Assembly (NCBI RefSeq): GCF_900116685.1
Contig: NZ_FPBL01000001.1
Coordinates: 372,001-436,000, forward strand
Length of the DNA: 64,000 nucleotides
Direction: 5' to 3'
DNA from: Nitrosomonas eutropha
Lineage (GTDB): Bacteria; Pseudomonadota; Gammaproteobacteria; Burkholderiales; Nitrosomonadaceae
Both the position numbers and the translations under genes were made by a program. Position 1 is the stretch's first letter, and the number at the start of each line of letters is the position of its first letter. A model generated the notes under the pieces. It saw only the letters and a program-made list of their open reading frames with translations. It was not told where the DNA came from and searched no databases. Shown piece after piece: positions 57,246 to 64,000 of this stretch.

Positions 57246-58721
57246 ATGTTAGGTACCAGTATATTTAAAGAGAGAAGTATGGAATTTCATGAATATGAAT
57301 TACAACGGTTATTTGGCCACGAGGCTGCTGAAGATGAAGATCCTCAAAGGCTAAAAGATTACTACTTTAGAAGTAAGGTGTATTCTCAAGTCGTTAACGA
57401 TCTTCCGTTGCGGATAATAGTTGGTCATAAAGGCATAGGTAAGTCAGCTCTTTTTCAAGTTGCAATTGATGAGGAAACAGAAAACAAGAGACTTACAGTT
57501 TTAATTAAGCCCGATGATATTATCGGTATAGGAGAAGATGTTGATGATTTCCTAAAACTTATAAGAGATTGGAAGATAGGAATCCTTGAAATCATCACAC
57601 AAAATGCCCTCACCTCATTCGGTATGCTTTTCGAGGGTTGGAGAGCAAAGCTAAATCAGTATAGCGGCGCCACGTTAGACTTCTTATCTTCAACCTTAGA
57701 ACTAGGTAACAAGGTTAATTTGACTCCTTCAAAAGAAGCTATCCTGCGAGATTTCCTAAAAAATAACAAAATTTCGGTTTATATTGATGACCTAGATAGA
57801 GGGTGGCAAGGTCGAAAGCATGATATACAGAGAATTTCCGCACTATTAAATGCTGTAAGAGATATATCGACTGAAAATAGAGGTATTTATTTTAGGGTGA
57901 GTTTGAGATCTGATGTTTACTATTTGGCGCGCACATCGGATGAATCTACCGATAAAATAGAGGGCTCAGTAATTTGGTATTCATGGACTAATCATGAAAT
58001 TTTGGTTTTACTTGTCAAGAGGATTGAGAGTTATTTTGGTAGAGAAGTAGATGAGGCTGAGCTACTAAAAAAGCATCAATTTGAATTGATGAGATACCTT
58101 GCTCCTATAATCGAGGAGAAATTTACGGGAAAAGGGCATTGGAGAGATGCTCCTATGTATCGGGTATTGATGTCTTTGATCAGGAAACGCCCTCGTGATT
58201 TGGTCAAACTACTAACTTTGGCAGGTAGAGAAGCGAAAACGAAAGATGCGAAGCGGATTACTACAAATCAATTAGAAAATATTTTTGAAGAATATTCGCA
58301 GGGTAGGCTACAAGATACAATCAATGAATATCGTTCCGAGCTTCCTGAAATTGAAAAATTAATTCTTGGTATGAGGCCGACAAAGATTCAGCGAAGAGCA
58401 TCACAAGGCTATGTATATACGACAGACCAATTACTAAAAAAAATAAAAGCAATTGAAGAACAAGGAAAATATCGCTGGGCAAATAGAAATCAGATTGATA
58501 CCAAAGAACTTGCAGCATTCCTATATAAAATAAACTTCATTACAGCTCGGAAACAGATTTCTACAGGCATTGATAGAAAGTACTTTGAAGAAAACAGGTA
58601 TTTATCAAATAAATTCATAGAGTTCGGCTATGATTGGGAGGTTCACCCCGCCTACCGTTGGGCACTTCAGCCTGAAGATCCAATGCAAATTTTCAATGAG
58701 CTAATGTTGAGTTCTGATTAG
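57246..58721 (+). CDS. P-loop ATPase, Sll1717-like, possible defence protein
   Basis: 491 residues (480 if ATG 57279 is used, where MEFHEYELQRLFG begins after GAGAGAAG). Walker A is IIVGHKGIGKSALF, Walker B ISVYIDDLDRGW, with a sensor-like FRVSLRSDVYY and LIRKRPRDLVKLLTLAG. The C-terminus is a winged-helix-like region. AT-rich compared with the plasmid genes, so recently acquired. Members of this STAND-related group occur in defence islands; no effector domain is fused here. Function is inference. Confidence 0.6.
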   Translation: MLGTSIFKERSMEFHEYELQRLFGHEAAEDEDPQRLKDYYFRSKVYSQVVNDLPLRIIVGHKGIGKSALFQVAIDEETENKRLTVLIKPDDIIGIGEDVDDFLKLIRDWKIGILEIITQNALTSFGMLFEGWRAKLNQYSGATLDFLSSTLELGNKVNLTPSKEAILRDFLKNNKISVYIDDLDRGWQGRKHDIQRISALLNAVRDISTENRGIYFRVSLRSDVYYLARTSDESTDKIEGSVIWYSWTNHEILVLLVKRIESYFGREVDEAELLKKHQFELMRYLAPIIEEKFTGKGHWRDAPMYRVLMSLIRKRPRDLVKLLTLAGREAKTKDAKRITTNQLENIFEEYSQGRLQDTINEYRSELPEIEKLILGMRPTKIQRRASQGYVYTTDQLLKKIKAIEEQGKYRWANRNQIDTKELAAFLYKINFITARKQISTGIDRKYFEENRYLSNKFIEFGYDWEVHPAYRWALQPEDPMQIFNELMLSSD

Positions 58722-58739
58722 TTGTAACAGAGAGATAAC

Positions 58740-58889
58740 TGTAATAACCTGCATATTCAAATAGGATCAACCTACATTTAGCGTGTTTTTCAGCCAGCAA
58801 TAACTGCATCTATCCACCCCCGCAAACCAGAGATAACTGCAAATGAACCTGCATTTGATCGGTGCAAACCAGAATTAACTGCGACTGAC
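58740..58889 (+). repeat. Composite terminal-type repeat, copy 5
   Basis: Same orientation as copy 1, outer end TGTAATAACCTGCATATTCA at 58740, with AGCCAGCAATAACTGCATCT and GCAAACCAGAGATAACTGCA inside. It starts 19 bases after the ATPase stop. Confidence 0.75.
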
Positions 58890-59254
58890 GTGGTATTCCT
58901 ATTGAATTGTCATTTCCATTGGTATTTTTAAATAATACTCAACGTTTACCGATGCATATTTACCATTCGATATAGAAGAAGCTGTCCACAATGTGTCGAT
59001 GGAGAAGCTCGGAATCGGTAGTTAATAACCCGTGAAAGGTTTGATCGCAGGTGCCTATGATGCTTGCGAAGTTGTCTACGATCACCGGCAGAATAAGATT
59101 GTTCACACTCGAAAATCTCGACCACTTGAAATCAAGATCTGCCGAACGCTAACTGAGACTGCTCTATCATTGATTTTCGATACCTTTGCTCATCATTTCA
59201 ATCCTTATTGCCAAAACGGACTAAGTATTGGACTGACAATATACGGTTTACGTT
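58890..59254. other. Intergenic, no supported gene
   Basis: 365 bases downstream of the repeat. An open frame from 59032 overlaps the TPR gene end and is not supported. Nothing else seen. Confidence 0.4.
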
Positions 59255-61813
59255 TTATTTCTTTTCAGTTTCACTTGCTTGCTGCAACAACTGTTGAATC
59301 CAATCCAGTTTTCCTTTAAAAAACTGGCGTTCTTGTCTCGCAAGAATTGTAAAAATTTCTTCTGCTTCTCTTAGGTAAGGTATGGCATTCTTAGGCTGGT
59401 GCCAGCTTAGATGAGCAAAACCGTATGCACTTAACGAATTTGCCACATCAGGCAGATAGACGGCAGGATGATTCCCGGCCAGTTGGCGGTATGTTGCTAA
59501 AGCCTCCTGGTAGAGTTGTTCTGCCTCTTCGCGGCGGCTGCTATCAGCTGCAACCAGTGATCCCAGGTTGTTGAGCGTCATCGCCACATAAGGCCGATAG
59601 ACGGCAGGATTATTCCCGACTAGATGGCGGCATGTTGCTAAAGCCTCCTGGTAGAGTTGTTCTGCCTCTTCGCGGCGGCTGCTATCAGCTGCAACCAGTA
59701 ATCCCAGGTTGTTGAGCGTCATCGCCACATCAGGCCGATAGACGGCAGGATTACTCTTGGCCAGTTGGCGGCGAATAGTTAATGCCTCCTGGTAGAGTTG
59801 TTCCGCCTTTTCGCGGCGGCTGCTATCAGCTGCAACCACTATTCCCAGGTTGTTGAGTGTCATCGCCACATCAGGCAGATAGACGGCAGGATGATTCCCG
59901 GCCAGTTGGCGGCGAATGGTTAATGCCTCCTGGTAGAGCTGTTCCGCCTTTTCGCGGCGGCTGCTATCATCTGCAACCAGGTTTCCCAGGTTGTTGAGCG
60001 TCATCGCCACATAAGGCCGATAGACGGCAGGATTATTCCCGACTAGATGGCGGTATGTTGCTAAAGCCTCCTGGTAGAGTTGTTCTGCCTTTTCGCGGCG
60101 GCTGCTATCAGCTGCAACCAGGTTTCCCAGGTTGTTGAGCGTCATCGCCACATCAGGCCGATAGACGGCAGGATTATTCCCGACTAGATGGTGGTATGTT
60201 GCTAAAGCCTCCTGGTAGAGTTGTTCTGCCTCTTCGCGGCGGCTGCTATCAGCTGCAACCAGTAATCCCAGGTTGTTAAGCGTCTTGGCCACATAAGGCC
60301 GATAGACGGCAGGATTATTCCCGACTAGATGGTGGTATGTTGCTAAAGCCTCCTGGTAGAGTTGTTCTGCCTCTTCGTGGCGGCTGCTATCAGCTGCAAC
60401 CAGTAATCCCAGGTTGTTGAGCGTCATCGCCACATCAGGCCGATAGACGGCAGGATTACTCTTGGCCAGTTGGCGGCGAATAGTTAATGCCTCCTGGTAG
60501 AGTTGTTCCGCCTTTTCGCGGCGGCTGCTATCAGCTGCAACCAGGTTTCCCAGGTTGTTGAGCGTCATCGCCACATCAGGCCGATAGACGGCAGGATTAT
60601 TCCCGACTAGATGGCGGTATGTTGCTAAAGCCTCCTGGTAGAGTTGTTCTGCCTTTTCGCGGTGGCTGCTATCAGCTGCAACCAGTAATCCCAGGTTGTT
60701 GAGCGTCATCGCCACATAAGGCTGATAGACGGCAGGATTATTCCCGACTAGATGGCGGTATGTTGCTAAAGCCTCCTGGTAGAGTTGTTCTGCCTTTTCG
60801 CGGCGGCTGCTATCAGCTGCAACCAGGTTTCCCAGGTTGTTAAGCGTCTTGGCCACATCAGGCAGATAGACGGCAGGATTATTCCCGGCCAGTTGGCGGC
60901 GAATGGTTAATGCCTCCTGGTAGAGCTGTTCCGCCTTTTCGCGCCGGCTGCTATCAGCTGCAACCACTATTCCCAGGTTGTTGAGCGTAGTAGCCACATC
61001 AGGCAGATAGACGGCAGGATGATTCCCGGCCAGTTGGCGGCGAATAGTTAATGCCTCCATGTAGAGCTTTTCTGTATCGACAAATTGATTGTTTTCTTGT
61101 AAAAATAGAGCGTAATCAAACAAACGTTCAGGGGTTCTACCGAGTTCCAATGCTTCTTCAAATAATTCTCTTGTTCGAGCCATACGCTGATCACCTAATT
61201 GATAATCTAGCGCAGTCAGTTTGGCTTTAAAGATATATTCAACCGCTAAACTATCAAGATAGGCTGTAGCCTCCTCAACCCGTTTCTTGCCTTGTTCTTT
61301 TTCTTTGAGCCAGTACTGCTTCTCCTGATTCATTTCTTTCTCATCCAATATCTCGCGGGCTTCTTGATATTTGCCTTGTTCAAAATATTGTCTTGCCTTC
61401 GCACCTCTCTCACTATTTAATGGAATTCTGTCGATCTCTGCCAGTAATTTATGGATACCCTCAATAAAATCATTTAAATTCTTTTCAGCCTTTTGTAACT
61501 CTTCTTGAAAATCAGGATCGTTTGGAAGTTTCACCAGATTTCTTCTGGCGTTATCAACTTTCCGCTTTAGTTCTTGATATTCGTATGACTGCGGGACAAT
61601 GTCGAGATTGACATCACCACCAGCATTAATAGCAATACCGCTGGTATCACCAATAGTTTGTTTAATTTCTTTTGTACTTGTGCTCTTACTTTCTGGCACA
61701 ACAAAACCCAGCACAATACTGACAATGTCCAATATTACCCCTTTATGCACCAGTCTTTCACCAGCGAATAACAGCACTAACCCTGCTAGCACCCAGACAT
61801 TTACGGTTTTCAA
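59255..61813 (-). CDS. Membrane-anchored TPR (kinesin light chain-like) repeat protein
   Basis: 852 residues. N-terminal transmembrane helix (VWVLAGLVLLFAGERLVHKG), a GIAINAGGDVNLDIVPQS stretch, and a coiled coil (~75-190). Twelve near-identical 47-residue TPR-like units follow (EKAEQLYQEALTIRRQLAGN, then NPAVYLPDVA.TLNNLG.LV and AADSSRR). The end is a KNAIPYLREAEEIF helix. Such arrays are protein-binding scaffolds or sensor arms. No enzymatic domain is seen. It lies convergent with the ATPase gene, between two composite repeats. Confidence 0.8.
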   Translation of the reverse strand: MKTVNVWVLAGLVLLFAGERLVHKGVILDIVSIVLGFVVPESKSTSTKEIKQTIGDTSGIAINAGGDVNLDIVPQSYEYQELKRKVDNARRNLVKLPNDPDFQEELQKAEKNLNDFIEGIHKLLAEIDRIPLNSERGAKARQYFEQGKYQEAREILDEKEMNQEKQYWLKEKEQGKKRVEEATAYLDSLAVEYIFKAKLTALDYQLGDQRMARTRELFEEALELGRTPERLFDYALFLQENNQFVDTEKLYMEALTIRRQLAGNHPAVYLPDVATTLNNLGIVVAADSSRREKAEQLYQEALTIRRQLAGNNPAVYLPDVAKTLNNLGNLVAADSSRREKAEQLYQEALATYRHLVGNNPAVYQPYVAMTLNNLGLLVAADSSHREKAEQLYQEALATYRHLVGNNPAVYRPDVAMTLNNLGNLVAADSSRREKAEQLYQEALTIRRQLAKSNPAVYRPDVAMTLNNLGLLVAADSSRHEEAEQLYQEALATYHHLVGNNPAVYRPYVAKTLNNLGLLVAADSSRREEAEQLYQEALATYHHLVGNNPAVYRPDVAMTLNNLGNLVAADSSRREKAEQLYQEALATYRHLVGNNPAVYRPYVAMTLNNLGNLVADDSSRREKAEQLYQEALTIRRQLAGNHPAVYLPDVAMTLNNLGIVVAADSSRREKAEQLYQEALTIRRQLAKSNPAVYRPDVAMTLNNLGLLVAADSSRREEAEQLYQEALATCRHLVGNNPAVYRPYVAMTLNNLGSLVAADSSRREEAEQLYQEALATYRQLAGNHPAVYLPDVANSLSAYGFAHLSWHQPKNAIPYLREAEEIFTILARQERQFFKGKLDWIQQLLQQASETEKK
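59440..61090 (-). repeat. Twelve 141-bp tandem repeats within TPR gene
   Basis: The GGCCGATAGACGGCAGGATT / CTCCTGGTAGAGTTGTTC blocks recur every 141 bases. Homogeneity at DNA level implies recent expansion or gene conversion, and variable copy number is likely. Confidence 0.9.
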
Positions 61814-62560
61814 TTATTGGTCTTCTCCTGTCATTTCTATACTTCCATCTATGCTGGATGAATAAGTGTAACAACCTGCGTTTAAAACTGGATCAACCTG
61901 CTCTGCTTTCGCCACGCGATACATTGCCCATATTCGTTTGACCTGACTTTTGCTGCAATCTACAAGTCGAGAAGTTTCAGCGATACTATGGCCACTGGAG
62001 CGCAGAACGATGATTTTATCGTGCTTGGCCGTATCTACCGGGCGACCCGCATATTTACCGTTACGCCGCGCCAGTTCTATTCCTTGTTTCTGCCGCTCCC
62101 GGCGCGTCTCAAAGTCATCGCGAGCCATTTGTAGCGCAAGTTTCAAAAGCATATCCTGTACTGCCTCCAGAACGATACGGGCACTACCTTTGTACGTTTC
62201 CGCCAGTTCAGACAGATCAACCACACCAGGCACAGACAGCCGAGCACCTTTAGCGCGGATCGCAGCCACCAGCTTCTCAGCCTCATCAAGCGGCAATCGG
62301 CTGATCCGATCCATACGCTCGGCAATGACGGTATCTCCGGGTTGAAGCTCGTCGATCATGCGTAGCAGTTCGGGCCGGTCAGCCCGCGCACCGGATGCTT
62401 TCTCACGATAGGTGCCAGCAATGTAGAAACCTTCCGCCTTTGCCTGGTCAATGATGGTTTCCTGGCGCTTCAAATCCTGCTCATTAGTCGAAACCCGCAG
62501 ATAAATGCGAGCAATCTTAAGGATTGCAGCGTTATCAACTGTTAGCATCTTGCCAGCCAT
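61814..62560 (-). CDS. Serine recombinase, C-terminus altered by repeat
   Basis: 248 residues. Resolvase domain with nucleophile Ser24 (IYLRVSTNEQ), RMDRISRLPLDEAEKL and the long E helix to RERQKQGIELARRNGKYAGR. The HTH is HSIAETSRLVDCSKSQVKRIW. The last ~30 residues after AKAEQ are encoded by composite repeat copy 6 and flanking DNA, so the native end was replaced on insertion. Likely resolvase of the neighbouring element; a res-like site lies at 62897-62980. Confidence 0.88.
   Translation of the reverse strand: MAGKMLTVDNAAILKIARIYLRVSTNEQDLKRQETIIDQAKAEGFYIAGTYREKASGARADRPELLRMIDELQPGDTVIAERMDRISRLPLDEAEKLVAAIRAKGARLSVPGVVDLSELAETYKGSARIVLEAVQDMLLKLALQMARDDFETRRERQKQGIELARRNGKYAGRPVDTAKHDKIIVLRSSGHSIAETSRLVDCSKSQVKRIWAMYRVAKAEQVDPVLNAGCYTYSSSIDGSIEMTGEDQ
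61867..61900 (+). repeat. Composite terminal-type repeat, copy 6 (outer 34 bp only)
   Basis: TGTAACAACCTGCGTTTAAA + ACTGGATCAACCTG, then it passes directly into resolvase coding sequence. Outer end left. Confidence 0.65.
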
Positions 62561-62613
62561 GATTCATCCTCAGCCTATTCGTGACCCAACGATCAAAACA
62601 AGTTGTGTGTAAG

Positions 62614-62829
62614 TCAGCGGCGGCTGCAAAAACATCGATCATAGAGCCAAAGTAGCAGGGGGGTACCGAGAACATACAAAACAAGTGCCTTCCAAGTGAT
62701 TGAACTTTGGTCGATCAAATGGAAGATCCCAACGCACAGCAGCGCGATGCAGCAGCGCACAAGGAAAAGCCTTGCTGATGACTCAATCCGTTGTTCTTGC
62801 AGTCGTTGTAATTTGCGGTTGTCGATCAT
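62614..62829 (-). CDS. Small two-span membrane protein
   Basis: 71 residues: charged N-terminus (MIDNRKLQRLQEQRIESSAR), two hydrophobic helices, C-terminal CFCSRR. AGGAA six bases ahead of the ATG supports it. Unknown function. Confidence 0.5.
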   Translation of the reverse strand: MIDNRKLQRLQEQRIESSARLFLVRCCIALLCVGIFHLIDQSSITWKALVLYVLGTPLLLWLYDRCFCSRR

Positions 62830-62896
62830 ATGGTTTCCTAGCCAATTTGGGGTAGCACCGATGCGCCGTAGTGCTTGGTTAGTTGGGGTATACCTT

Positions 62897-62980
62897 AATT
62901 GGCCATTTTGTCATAAGTAGCCAAAAATACGCAAGCGTAATCTATTTTGGCTACCTTGTTGTTAGCCACTTAAATTGGCC
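62897..62980. promoter_or_regulatory. Res-like dyad region
   Basis: TAGCCAAAAATA (62918) and TATTTTGGCTA (62943) form a dyad, flanked by direct repeats of AATTGGCC (62897, 62973). The pattern suits a resolvase site for the recombinase at 61814. Confidence 0.45.
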
Positions 62981-62982
62981 TA

Positions 62983-63007
62983 TGTCATTTTCAGAAGATG
63001 ATTGCAC
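62983..63007 (+). repeat. Tn402/Tn5053-type terminal inverted repeat
   Basis: TGTCATTTTCAGAAGATGAT then TGCAC, outer end left. Only 54 bases separate it from the Tn21-type end, so the mercury transposon was inserted near or within this element. Confidence 0.75.
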
Positions 63008-63061
63008 TAAATATCAGAAGTCAGTAACACATGACTACAATTCTTTTGGTGTTTTGATATA

Positions 63062-63099
63062 GGGGTCGTCTCAGAATTCGGAAAATAAAGCACGCTAAG
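63062..63099 (+). repeat. Tn21-subfamily 38-bp inverted repeat
   Basis: GGGGTCGTCTCAGAATTCGG + AAAATAAAGCACGCTAAG is the standard mer-side end of Tn21/Tn501-type transposons. The merR stop codon (63095-63097) lies inside it. Confidence 0.92.
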
Positions 63100-63550
63100 G
63101 CGTAGTCACCCCGTGACTCCCCCGCGCCGATGCAGCGAGCTTCGTTCCGTCTTGCAGTGACGCAATCAGCGGGCAGGAAACGTTCCCTTTCCGCGCATGG
63201 CAGGCGCACACCAGTTCAGACAGCACGGCCTCCATGCGTGCCAAGTCGGCCATCTTCTCGCGCACATCCTTGAGCTTGTGCTCGGCCAGGCCGCTGGCTT
63301 CCTCGCAATGGGTGCCATCCTCCAGCCGCAGTAGCTCGGCGATTTCGTCCAGGCTAAAGCCCAGCCGCTGGGCCGATTTCACGAACCGCACTCGTGTTAC
63401 ATCCGCCTCGCCATAGCGGCGAATGCTGCCATAGGGCTTGTCTGGCTCCGGCAGCAGGCCCTTGCGCTGGTAGAACCGGATGGTCTCCACATTGACCCCG
63501 GCCGCCTTGGCAAAAACGCCAATGGTCAGATTCTCAAAATTAATTTGCAT
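63095..63550 (-). CDS. merR: Mercury-responsive regulator MerR
   Basis: 151 residues. Winged HTH ([29 protein letters not shown]), a dimer helix, and the Hg(II) ligands Cys82, Cys117 and Cys126 at the canonical positions. Typical MerR is 144 residues; this one has a different tail ([11 protein letters not shown]) running into the transposon repeat. Represses and, with Hg, activates merT transcription by DNA distortion. Confidence 0.96.
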   Translation of the reverse strand: MQINFENLTIGVFAKAAGVNVETIRFYQRKGLLPEPDKPYGSIRRYGEADVTRVRFVKSAQRLGFSLDEIAELLRLEDGTHCEEASGLAEHKLKDVREKMADLARMEAVLSELVCACHARKGNVSCPLIASLQDGTKLAASARGSHGVTTP

Positions 63551-63555
63551 ATCGC

Positions 63556-63595
63556 TTGACTCCGTACATAACTACGGAAGTAAGCTTAAGCTATC
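63556..63595 (+). promoter_or_regulatory. mer operator-promoter
   Basis: -35 TTGACT (63556-63561), 19-base spacer holding the CCGTAC...TACGG dyad, -10 TAAGCT (63581-63586). The overlong spacer is the MerR-type hallmark. Drives merT; merR is divergent. Confidence 0.9.
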
Positions 63596-63621
63596 CAAAC
63601 CAAATTTGAAAGGACAAGCGT

Positions 63622-63972
63622 ATGTCTGAACCACAAAACGGGCGCGGCGCGCTCTTCGCCGGTGGGCTGGCCGCCATTCTTGCGTCGGCCTGCTGCCTGG
63701 GGCCGCTGGTTTTGATCGCCTTGGGGTTCAGCGGGGCATGGATCGGCAACCTGACGGTGCTGGAACCCTATCGCCCGATCTTCATCGGCGCAGCGCTGGT
63801 CGCGCTGTTTTTCGCCTGGCGGCGCATCTACCGCCCGGCGCAAGCCTGCAAACCGGGTGAGGTCTGCGCGATTCCCCAAGTGCGAGCTACTTACAAGCTC
63901 ATTTTCTGGATCGTGGCCGCGCTGGTCCTGGTCGCGCTCGGATTTCCCTACGTCATGCCATTTTTCTATTAA
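63622..63972 (+). CDS. merT: Mercuric transport protein MerT
   Basis: 116 residues with three transmembrane helices. Cys24-Cys25 in the first helix (SACCLGP) and Cys76/Cys82 in the cytosolic loop (QACKPGEVCAI) are the Hg(II) relay. Takes Hg(II) from MerP to the cytosolic reductase. Full length. Confidence 0.97.
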   Translation: MSEPQNGRGALFAGGLAAILASACCLGPLVLIALGFSGAWIGNLTVLEPYRPIFIGAALVALFFAWRRIYRPAQACKPGEVCAIPQVRATYKLIFWIVAALVLVALGFPYVMPFFY

Positions 63973-63987
63973 TCACAGGAGTTCATC

Positions 63988-64000
63988 ATGAAAAAACTGT
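63988..64000 (+). CDS. merP: merP, start only
   Basis: ATG at 63988 followed by AAAAAACTGT (MKKL...), with AGGAG upstream, 15 bases after merT. The periplasmic mercury-binding protein is expected; cut by the window end. Confidence 0.75.

Larger units (their letters stand above)
63062..64000 (+). mobile_element. Tn21-type mercury transposon, left part
   Basis: Inverted repeat, merR, mer operator, merT and the start of merP in the canonical order. It continues beyond the window. Confidence 0.9.

Noticed and set aside
59032..59319. Open frame of 95 codons on the plus strand
   Set aside because: No ribosome-binding site, overlaps the end of the TPR gene, and the composition looks like antisense of coding DNA plus AT-rich spacer.
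59440..61090. Regular repeats as a CRISPR array
   Set aside because: The period is 141 bases, the repeats are contiguous and open in one frame; they encode protein repeats.
1..64000. tRNA or rRNA genes
   Set aside because: No cloverleaf-type or ribosomal sequence was recognised by eye on either strand; a covariance search could still find one.

Overview
This 64 kb window looks like betaproteobacterial DNA of moderate GC. A Nitrosomonas-like ammonia oxidiser, or a plasmid in one, is my inference from gene style and mosaic structure and was not checked against any database. A few chromosome-type genes (S-formylglutathione hydrolase, ornithine/lysine decarboxylase) lead into a long accessory region. 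That region is followed by a conjugative-plasmid backbone and ends in the start of a Tn21-type mercury-resistance transposon.

Region 1 (1-7000) holds the two metabolic genes, a decayed IS5-family element, a MAPEG membrane protein, and a small cassette of a serine resolvase plus a MazEF-type toxin-antitoxin pair. The cassette is bracketed by inverted copies of a long composite repeat. An integral membrane protein follows; its paralogue lies 48 kb away. Region 2 (7000-14420) is a minus-strand aromatic-oxidation cluster in the order FMN reductase, class III extradiol dioxygenase, pchC, pchX, pchF, aryl-alcohol dehydrogenase, aldehyde dehydrogenase. The expected route is 4-alkylphenol to 4-hydroxybenzyl alcohol, then aldehyde, then 4-hydroxybenzoate-type acid. 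Region 3 (14420-25700) is a scrapyard: two group II intron 3' ends, an endonuclease I remnant, umuDC next to an HMCES/YedK gene, a nuclease-like membrane protein, AbrB-Doc and HigBA toxin-antitoxin pairs, IS481, a LysR regulator and several orphan transposon ends.

Region 4 (about 25.7-57.0 kb) is a coherent plasmid backbone. It has an AEP-type replication protein, the coupling protein VirD4, and VirB11, 10, 9, 8, 7, 6, 3, 2 and 1. It also has traK/L/M-like genes facing mobC and traI across a probable oriT, topoisomerase III, TrbM, parA/parB, a triple-HTH regulator, a run of small conserved plasmid genes and the antirestriction protein ArdC. The T4SS is broken: only the first ~38 codons of virB4 and the last ~46 codons of virB5 remain, joined at about 37170. 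A 17-bp palindrome (TGTTCGCCAGGCGAACA and variants) occurs five times across the backbone and looks like a global operator. Three small genes with their own ribosome-binding sites are nested in another frame inside traI.

Region 5 (57.0-64.0 kb) is a second cargo area next to an orphan Tn402/Tn5053-type end. It holds a Sll1717-like P-loop ATPase, an 852-residue membrane-anchored protein with twelve near-identical 47-residue TPR-like repeats, and a second resolvase whose C-terminus runs into the composite repeat. Another Tn402-type end and a Tn21-type inverted repeat then lead into merR, merT and the start of merP. The composite repeats (six copies, TGTAAYAACCTGC terminus) have the look of IS21/Tn7-like ends but no transposase gene accompanies them.
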